A stretch of DNA of 64,000 nt, from NCBI GenBank assembly GCA_024291935.2, contig CM044320.1:47186001-47250000 (forward strand). The letters are read 5' to 3'. The notes below the pieces were generated by a model. The model was not told where the DNA came from, did no database searches, and saw nothing but the letters and a program-made list of their open reading frames with translations. The position numbers and the translations under genes were made by a program. The stretch's first letter is position 1. Every line of letters begins with the position of its first letter. Shown here in pieces: positions 56,827 to 64,000 of the stretch. This DNA is from Okapia johnstoni. Its lineage: Eukaryota; Chordata; Mammalia; Artiodactyla; Giraffidae.

Positions 56827-56998
56827 ACTTTCATCCATAAAGGGAGTAGTGGCACTCCCTTTGCTTACCTGTCAAGGAAATCGGATGTTGTTTGTAAATT
56901 CACTTTGCAGATCCCTCCACAATTTACAGGGGTTGCCATTGTTGTAATAGGGGGGCAGGACACTGACCCCTTTTTGTATGAATTACTCAGAATATAGA

Positions 56999-57220
56999 GC
57001 TTCCCTCATGGCTCAGTGGGAATGAATCTGCCTGCCAACGCAAGACACAAGAGACATAGATTCGATCCCTGGGTCAGAAAGATCCCCTGGAGGAGAAACT
57101 AGCAACGCACTCCAGTATTCTTGCCTGGGAAATCCCATGGACAGAGGAGCCTGGTGGGCTATGGTCAGGTCCATAGGGTTGCAAAGAGTCAAATACAACT
57201 GAGTGAGCATGCACACACAC
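56999..57220 (+). mobile_element. Bov-tA SINE
   Basis: Forward copy from AGCTTCCCTCATGGCTCAG to AAATACAACTGAGTGAGC, with small internal duplications. Confidence 0.85.
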
Positions 57221-58129
57221 CCAGAGAAGTGGGAAGGTTCCTCTTTCTCCTCCCATACAAAAAAGTCTTAGTTTCTGGATCTTCAGATCCCTCTTCTATG
57301 TTAGGGAATCCTGGAAGTAGGTCATCTCTTAGATGAAAACTGCATTCAACACCAGGATCTACATGGGGAATTGATGTTCCTGGTGATGCATAGGGATCAG
57401 CTGCCCGGGACACGTGAGGTGCTGGGGCCCTGAATCTCCTGCCATCTTCTTTCCACCCTTAGTTGGAGGCCAGGCCACCTTTGCTCACAGGCTGCACTCC
57501 CACTCTCTATTTGTTCACCTTCTCTCTGTGGAAAGGAGACAGCCCTCATCACTTTCTCACTGTGGCTTCTGTGATTTTTCTCTGGAGGGAAAGGAGTTCA
57601 TGTTAAAAGTGAAACTAGGTTTCCCATTGAAGGAATCATTTAATAGACTCCTATTTAGAGTGGATCCCGAATAAAGGGCAAAGAGAGTACAAAGATGAAC
57701 ACAGGCCTTAGAGCTTTAACTTGAACAGAAAATTTTGGGTGCAACCCTCAGTGTTGGGGAGTGTGAACCCCATAAACCAGGGTAACTTTGAGAAAAGTGA
57801 GTGTGCAGGAAATTCATAGCAGACATCCCATTCCCAGTAGCTATCACCCATTTTGCGGTCTTTGCTGCCCCAAGCCTGTGCTGACACTGTCCTTCCTACC
57901 CAGGGAAAAGGAGAAGTTCATTACTGTGAAGTCTACTCTCTCCAAGGCACCCTGTCCAAAGCTACTTCAGAAGCTGCCCAGCCTGGGTTGAGTCCACCAG
58001 CCTGGGATGGCCTGTGGGAGTAGGGGAGGGGATTTGGCTGAGCCTCTGGGTCGCAGCAGCCAGGCCTGCACCTGCATTAAGGAATCCAGGCTCCAAACCC
58101 ATCTATTTGCTTTTTCAATACCCCTTACA
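57221..58129. other. No gene seen; unique DNA
   Basis: ORFs of 67-86 aa on both strands with no recognisable domain. No repeat identified. Confidence 0.45.
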
Positions 58130-59260
58130 AAGGGAGGGGAGGGGGAAAAGCTGGAAAAAAAAAAAAAAAAAGCACAAACTACTATTTTCTCGTGGCTTTT
58201 TGGTGAAGGAGGGGAGCTGCGGGGAGGGGAGGGGGCAATTTGCAGCCACCCTTACAAATCCTTTTGAAGTTCTTCAAATAAGAAGTGATGCTGCAAAGTC
58301 TTTATTTATTTTTTTTTCTAAAGCCCCATTTACATTATGATTAAATACCTTCCTCGGATAAGCATAAAGAAAGTCGTTAATCTATATAGCTCTCCAAAGC
58401 ACCAATACATTCTGAACTTTTGTAGGATTTGTTACACCCTATTTTGTTACAGTAGGCCAGCTCCTCTCTCGGTCTAGGCACATGGCTCTCCTCCCCTCCC
58501 CCCTTCCCCACCTCCTCCAAGAAAGGAAATAAAGTGAAGGTCTTTCACGGTAAACAAAACCAGCTGATTCTTCACAGAGAACCCATGAATAGCTGGAGAA
58601 GGGAAAAAAAAAAAACTTACAATAAATGGTGCATTTTTTCTCTGCTGGGTATAGTATTCAAGGATCGGGGCAGTATTCAAACAGAGGTCCATTTTTTGCT
58701 CAGCAAGAGAGTTTAGAAAGGGAGCGTGGGGTCCATTCAGCGCTTTCCCCCCTTCACAATCACTGGGTTCTATGAAACCTATCTTCCGTGCCTTGTCCGA
58801 GTGTTTCTGGGGACCAATTAGTGCTTTGTTGCACGGCTTCTTTGCTGAATCTTTGAGCAGCAAGAAAAAGCGCTCTCGACTCTCCCCTTATTTTGACCAT
58901 TTCAGTCATTACTCAGTGTAATAATTAATATGACAACTGGACGCTCCGGTTTGTATAGAAACACCTCAGCGACAGGAGCGAGCGTGCAGTGGGTGGTAAC
59001 GAGGGGCACATCAGCCCGGAGAAGCCACACACACACAAAAAAGGAATGAATGGCCAGGGAGAAAGAGAAGGAATAAAGATAAAATAGTTGGCACAACGCA
59101 GAAGAACAGAAAACAGACGCGAATGCAGAGCGGGAGGGAGAAGGGGGGACAATTAGAAAGGGAGGGGGAAAAACACCCGACGGAGGTTAACTTATTTTGA
59201 AATTTTTTCTGAATAGGACCGTGGACGTGAGTGGCCGGCTGTCAGCCCAGCGCGTCCTCT
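58130..59260. promoter_or_regulatory. Candidate conserved non-coding block, 5.7-6.8 kb upstream of ASCL1
   Basis: Repeat-free DNA with the look of a vertebrate conserved element: A/T-rich core (58230-58460), E-box CAGCTG at 58561-58566, ATTA/TAAT homeodomain cores (58341-58345, 58921-58928, 59150-59156), and polypurine borders (58130-58170, 59105-59175). Start and stop codons are scattered and no coding frame is persuasive. Conservation itself was not tested. Confidence 0.45.
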
Positions 59261-59569
59261 CCCTCCCCCTCCAACTTTCTGAACTCTCTTGGAACTCGGT
59301 GGGGAGTGGGGGGCTAGAGTGGGGTGGGGGGTGAAAGGAGGACTCCTGCATCCTTTAGGTTCTCCCCGAGGTGGCCTTAAAGGATGCATCCAACACACCA
59401 CCCCTCCCAAATCCCCTACTCCTTGTTTGCCTTCCATTTTTGCAAAAATCTTGCTTTCGGTTAGCAATAGAGAAGATGTGGTGCGAGTACAGACGAGAGT
59501 TGAGTGCCGAATTACCTCCCTGAGGGTGAATTTTGGGGAGAAGGCACTTCTGATACACCCTCAACAACT

Positions 59570-59830
59570 CTGCAACGCTGCCTCCTGGAGCAACGCCCCG
59601 CGGGGACCCTGGCGAGAAGGGTCTTTCCCGGGTAGCGCGCAACCAGCCTGCGCGAGGCGCTTGGGTCCCCGCAAGTGCGCCCTGGGGTGGCGACCCGCTC
59701 CGTGACGGCATAATAAATAACTAGAGGGTTTAAGCGCGTTAGCCACAGCTCATGCTAATGAGCCAGATAAGGGCTCAGTCTAACCCGAAGTGACAGTTTG
59801 CATATCGCAGGGAAGAAAAAAAAAAAAAGC
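59570..59830. promoter_or_regulatory. Candidate ASCL1 upstream enhancer (CpG patch plus POU/homeodomain cluster)
   Basis: A CpG-rich patch (59570-59710) is followed by A/T-rich, unique DNA with a perfect POU octamer ATGCTAAT (59752-59759), a near-octamer ATATGCAAA on the minus strand (59797-59805), a TAATAAATAA motif (59711-59720) and a GATA-like AGATAAG (59765-59771). It lies about 7.3 kb 5' of the ASCL1 ATG. A CNS enhancer about 7 kb upstream of mouse Mash1 is published; assigning this block to it is inference from distance and motif content. Confidence 0.55.
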
Positions 59831-59999
59831 CCGGTTATTTTTTTTCCCCTAACTAGATCGCCTCTTCTCAAATTCAGGCGTCCCCAAACCCATATTCCCC
59901 TGATTCCCTCTCCTCACATGCCCCTGACCTCCTGCCACACACGCCACACGCACACTCCATCCCCTTTTTGACCCTTCCTCGTCTTTCACCCGGCCCGGC

Positions 60000-60600
60000 C
60001 GCCTGGTGACAGGGCAAAATCCCTGAGTGTCTCTATCTGACCTGCCAGGAAAGTTCACTCCCAGCGCGTTCGGGCCAGACTCAGCCCCCAAGCGGAGATG
60101 GTTCGTGTGGCTTTCTTCGCCAAGTAGGGAAAGCACCGAGGCGCGCATCCTCGGGGAAGAACTTGGAGACTCAGGGTCAGAGGCCTCTGAGAGCTCCGGG
60201 AGCCCCAGCACGCCCTCGGGTGCCCTCTGCGCTCACCAGTGCGGGCGAGGGGCGCTACCTGCTGGGGAGAGGAACTCGGGCGCCCCGGGCCCTTGAGCTG
60301 GAGCTCCTGAAACGCTCCTGCCGTCTCCGGAAAGCAGGGGCAGTTTGCCGAAGTGACTGAGGTCAGTCGTGTGTCCCCATTGTGTGGCCACGTGTCCGGT
60401 GTCCATCATCACCTCCCCGAAGTCCGAGCTCAGCCCGACTCCTTGCGGCGCGACCTGGGAATGCTCCCGCCTATAAATCAGCCGGTGGCTACGAGCGGTC
60501 GGCACCGCACCTCGGCGCTGCCCTGGACGCCCGCCCCGCCGGCCAAGGAGAAAGTTTGCTCGCACCAGCTTAGCTAGAAAGCCGAGGCTGCCAGGGCCCA
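60000..60600. promoter_or_regulatory. Distal upstream CpG island with a TATA-like motif
   Basis: CpG-dense DNA about 7.6-8.2 kb 5' of the ASCL1 start codon. It contains TATAAATCA at 60472-60480 on the plus strand, followed by GC-rich sequence, which is compatible with a promoter pointing away from ASCL1. ORFs here are GC-driven and none resembles a known protein. It could be an enhancer-associated island, the start of a divergent non-coding transcript, or neither. Confidence 0.4.
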
Positions 60601-61159
60601 GGGTCCACTTGGGCAACTGTAAGCCCCCTCGATGGGGCAGTAAATTCTTTCCTCCCTCCCCACCCTCTTCCCTAGCATTTGCAGAATCTCTAGAGGAGGA
60701 GGAGATGGAGGTTGGGGAAGCGGGTAGTTTCTCATACATGGTTATTCATTGTCATGGAACCTTCAACACACAGGAATAAAAACAAAATTAAATGAGTTAA
60801 TGTTTGTAAAACGCTGAGAACAGGGCTGGGCACCGAGGGGACACTGTTTATACATTTGTTAAATAAATTCAGGCATCATAGGAGACGCTCTGCTTATCTC
60901 AGATGTTAGAAAATATTGCTCTGATCCCAAAATGATCAAGGTGGATATGCTCACTGATTTGTCAAATAACTATTGAACATAATCAGAGGTAAATAAGAAT
61001 ATCTGCCTTCAGCAACCTTCTAGTTTAGCAGAAAAAAAAGGAAGAGAAAAAGACAAGAATGTCCATTAAAACACAGTTGGAAAACAGTGGAGAGCCCTCT
61101 GCCCTCTTCCCTTATGGACTGCTAGTGTGGACTCCATCCCTCAACCCCCGCCCCTTGTC
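60601..61159. other. No gene seen; MIR fragment
   Basis: 60785-60870 resembles the 3' part of MIR (AATGAGTTAATGTTTGTAAA, GTTAAATAAATTC). Confidence 0.5.
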
Positions 61160-61452
61160 ACCCTCTTGGCTGCTGCTGCTGCTAAGTCGCTTCAGTCGTG
61201 TCAGACTCTGTGCGACCCCATAGATGGCAGCCCACCGGGCTCCTCCGTCCCTGGGATTCTCCAGGCAAGAACACTGGAGTGGGTTGCCATTTCCTTCTCC
61301 AGTGCACGAAAGGGAAAAGTGAAAGTGAAGTCGCTCAGTCATGTCCGACTTAGCGATCCCACGGACCGCAGTCTACCAGGCTCCTCCGTCCATGGGATTT
61401 TCCAGGCAAGAGTACTGGAGTGGGTCACCAGTGCGTTCTCCGACCCTCTTGG
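61160..61452 (-). mobile_element. BOV-A2 SINE with target-site duplication
   Basis: Reverse dimer between ACCCTCTTGG (61160-61169 and 61443-61452). Confidence 0.92.
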
Positions 61453-62252
61453 TTACTGCAAATAAATACACAGTCTAGGTAAAAAGTGGACTTGTTGATG
61501 CAAACAGACCCAGGCCCTCTTCCCCAACCAGATGGTCACTCCCAGCTTCTCCTGTGTGACAGTTCGTGAAGTAAACACACACACCTTTAACACCTGTAGT
61601 GAGTGTCAGGTGAAGTGAAAAGGCAAGTCACTTGAAGTCAGACAGACTCCAGGTCCTGGAACTTTCCAGCTCTGTGCCCTCAGGCAAAAGGCTCACCTTC
61701 TAGACTATTCTCATCTACCAAATGAGGGGACTGAGTAACCCACCTCCCCTCCAGCCCTCTTAACCTCTAACTACACAGAAAACAGAGGCACGGCCATCTG
61801 GCCCTCTACTGACAACAGCTTTCCTCTTTGAGCAGACAAACATCTTTTGCTAATCTTCACTGCAAGAACCTTCAGAAGGCACATGACCTCATCCAGAGTT
61901 TCAAGATAGAGACCAGCTCTTGCTAGTGCCAAGATTATGGCTCCTAGTGGCCAGAGGCTGAATTATAGGGTCAGCATAACTTTAGCCCTGGGGGTTAGAT
62001 GGGCCATTGTCTCGTGAGGATTCACATGCAAAGAAAAGAATACCACCACTCTGACTAAGACTTTGCTTGGGAAACAGGATTCCCCTCCACTGCCTAAGCA
62101 GATTTTGGTTTGGGATTTGGGGCTCAGTAAAACGCGACGTCCTCCTTGGGGGTTGTGCGAATCGCTTGCCACCTGCCGGCCATTTCTTGAACTGCAGCGA
62201 GGACTGGAATTCCAATACTTACAGTCTTGTTTTTCAGTCGCTAAGTCCTGTC
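61453..62252. other. No gene seen; MIR fragment and unique DNA
   Basis: 61630-61760 is MIR-like (GAAGTCAGACAGACTCCAGG, CATCTACCAAATGAGGGGAC). The rest is unique. Confidence 0.45.
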
Positions 62253-62836
62253 AAGATCACTGCAGATGGTGATTGCAGCGATGAAATTAAAAGACACTTA
62301 CTCCTTGAAAGGAAAGTTATGACCAACCTAGACAGCATATTAAAAAGCAGAGACATTACTTTGCCAACAAAGATCCGTCTAGTCAAGGCTATGGTTTTTC
62401 CAGTGGTCATGTATGGATATGAGAATTGGACTATAAAGAAAGCTGAACGCTGAAGAATTGATGCTTTTGAACTGTGGTGCTGGAGAAGACTCTTGAGAGT
62501 CCCTTGGACTGCAAGGAGATCCAACCAGTCCATCCTAAAGGAGATCAGTCCTGGGTGTTCACTGGAAGGACTGATGTTGAAGCTGAAACTCCAATACTTT
62601 GGCCACCTGATGCGAAGAACTGACTCATTGGAAAAGACCCTGATGCTGGGAAAAATTGAGGGCAGGGGGAGAAGGGGACGACAGAGGGTGAGATGGCTGG
62701 ATGGCATCACTGACTCGATGGACATGGGTTTGGGTGGACTCGGAGTTGGTGATGGATAGGGAGGGCTGGCGTGCTGCGGCTCAGGGGGTTGCAAAGAGTC
62801 GGACACGACTGAGTGACTGAACTGAACTGAACTGAA
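62253..62836 (+). mobile_element. BovB LINE 3' fragment
   Basis: Forward terminal 580 bp with coding traces (LERKVMTNLDSILKSRDIT, VFPVVMYGYENW) and a GAACTGAACTGAACTGAA tail. Confidence 0.88.
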
Positions 62837-63575
62837 GTCGTGTCTGACTCTCTGCGGCCCCATGGACTGCAGCACACTAGGCTTCCCTGTCCCTCATCAT
62901 CTCACAGAGTTTGCTCAAACTCATGTCCATTGAGTCGATGATGCCATGCAACCATCTCATCCTCTGTCGCCCCTTCTCCTCCTGCTCTCAATTTTTCCCA
63001 GCATCAGCGTCTTTTCCAACAAGGTGGCTCTTCTCTTTAGGTGGCCAAAGCATTGGAGCTTCAGCTTCAGCATTAGCCCTTCCAATGAGTATTCAGGGTT
63101 GATTTCCTTTAAGATTGACTGGTTTGATCTCCTTGCTGTCCAAGGGACTCTCAAGAGTCTTCTGCAGCACCACAGTTCAAAAGCATCAATTCTAAGGCAT
63201 TGGGCTTCTCTTGTGGCTCAGCTGGTAAAGAATCTGCCTGCAATGCTGGAGACCTGGGTCCGATCCCTGAGTAGGGAAGATCCCCTGGAGAAGGGAATGG
63301 CTACCCACTCTAGAATTTTGTCCTGGAGAATTCCATGGAATGTATAGTCCATAAGGTCGCGAAGAGTCAGACACGACTGAGCAACTTTCACTCATACTCA
63401 CTCAGCCTTCTTCATGGTCCAGCTCTTATATCCGTACATGACTAATGGAAGGACCATAACCTTGACTATACATACCTTTGTTGGCAAAAGGATGTCTTTG
63501 CTTTTTAACACACTATCTAGGTTTGTCACAGCTTTCCTGCCAAGAAACAATCATCTACTAATTTCATTACAAGTA
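62837..63575 (-). mobile_element. BovB LINE 3' fragment, tail-to-tail with the previous, split by a Bov-tA
   Basis: Reverse BovB whose 3' end abuts the previous element's tail. A forward Bov-tA (63201-63397) interrupts it; the BovB resumes at CAGCCTTCTTCATGGTCCAG. Confidence 0.87.
63201..63397 (+). mobile_element. Bov-tA SINE nested in BovB
   Basis: Forward head TTGGGCTTCTCTTGTGGCTC and A unit to CTGAGCAACTTTCACTC, placed inside the reverse BovB. Confidence 0.85.
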
Positions 63576-64000
63576 GCTTCTACTAATTTTATCCCATGCA
63601 GTTCAGTTCACAGAGCATTGTGCTGTCTGTATCACATCCACACAATACTTACATTAGAAATATATGAGATGCCTATTAATGTTCAGATTATAAACCTTCA
63701 TCCCAGGCCTACCAAGTCATAATATGGCCTGCTGGCCTTTTTAACAGGCTATATAGTAGTCATTTTGTACTCTGCAGATGGAGAATTAGTACTCTAGAGG
63801 TGTTCCAAGTGATAAGACGTAGTCTTCATTATTCAGAGCTATGAAGAATTAATCTTCTGATAAAGAAGTTACATTAGTTACATAAATTTACTTTCTCTGG
63901 ATGAAGAGGTGTCCCAAGGACTTCTGAAGGGAGTGGAGATGATTGGTAAATTATTACAGAGATGGTCTTCGATGCTGGCCCTGAAGCACTGATGGAAATT
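63576..64000. other. No gene seen; A/T-rich unique DNA
   Basis: No recognised repeat or domain-bearing ORF up to the window edge. Confidence 0.5.

Noticed and set aside
1..64000. CRISPR arrays, operons, prophage, toxin or restriction systems
   Set aside because: No spaced short repeats, ribosome-binding sites or bacterial-type gene packing. Spliced gene structure and ruminant retroposons show a mammalian nuclear genome.

Overview
The window is nuclear DNA from a ruminant, almost certainly a bovid (cattle, bison, sheep or goat type). The evidence is the dispersed repeats. BovB (RTE) LINE pieces, BOV-A2 and Bov-tA SINEs, CHR-type tRNA SINEs, a ruminant L1 3' end and mariner MITEs occur throughout, over older mammalian MIR, L2, L1 and MaLR-like LTR remnants. 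No bacterial, plasmid, phage or CRISPR signal is present.

One protein-coding gene is supported: ASCL1 (achaete-scute homolog 1, MASH1), on the minus strand. The coding sequence is 51777-52433 (218 aa, single coding exon). A 343-bp intron (51388-51730) lies in the 3' UTR, and the second exon (about 50245-51387) is wholly 3' UTR, ending near the poly(A) signal at 50274-50279. The 5' UTR reaches about 53010 by similarity to the human mRNA as I recall it. The promoter lies in a CpG island of about 51.78-54.42 kb and has GC boxes, C-type HES sites and a forkhead-like motif.

Layout: 1-43 kb is the gene-poor region 3' of ASCL1, heavy in retroposons, with islands of unique, conserved-looking DNA at about 5.6-6.8, 30.6-30.95, 38.0-38.3 and 38.7-38.9 kb. 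From 14.9 to 23.2 kb is a graveyard of nested L1, BovB and SINE copies. From 43 to 61 kb is the ASCL1 domain, with no ruminant SINE or LINE between 46.7 and 56.6 kb and with candidate regulatory blocks at 43.3, 45.1, 48.1-49.6, 58.1-59.3, 59.6-59.85 and 60.0-60.6 kb. The block about 7 kb 5' of the start codon matches the published position of the mouse Mash1 CNS enhancer. From 61 to 64 kb is retroposon-rich again.

The most unusual structures are these: a 491-bp near-perfect inverted duplication (45298-45788 and 46837-47327); a BovB insertion with 5' inversion and its own target-site duplication (40199-41241); a Bov-tA SINE between 97-98 bp direct repeats (44081-44475); tail-to-tail BovB copies (62.25-63.58 kb); a proline run in ASCL1 where human has a glutamine run; a 5' UTR with no ATG whose coding frame stays open for 155 codons upstream of the start; and palindromes in the ASCL1 3' UTR and promoter. 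I found no novel multi-gene system. Family names were assigned by eye from memory of consensus sequences, and no search was run.
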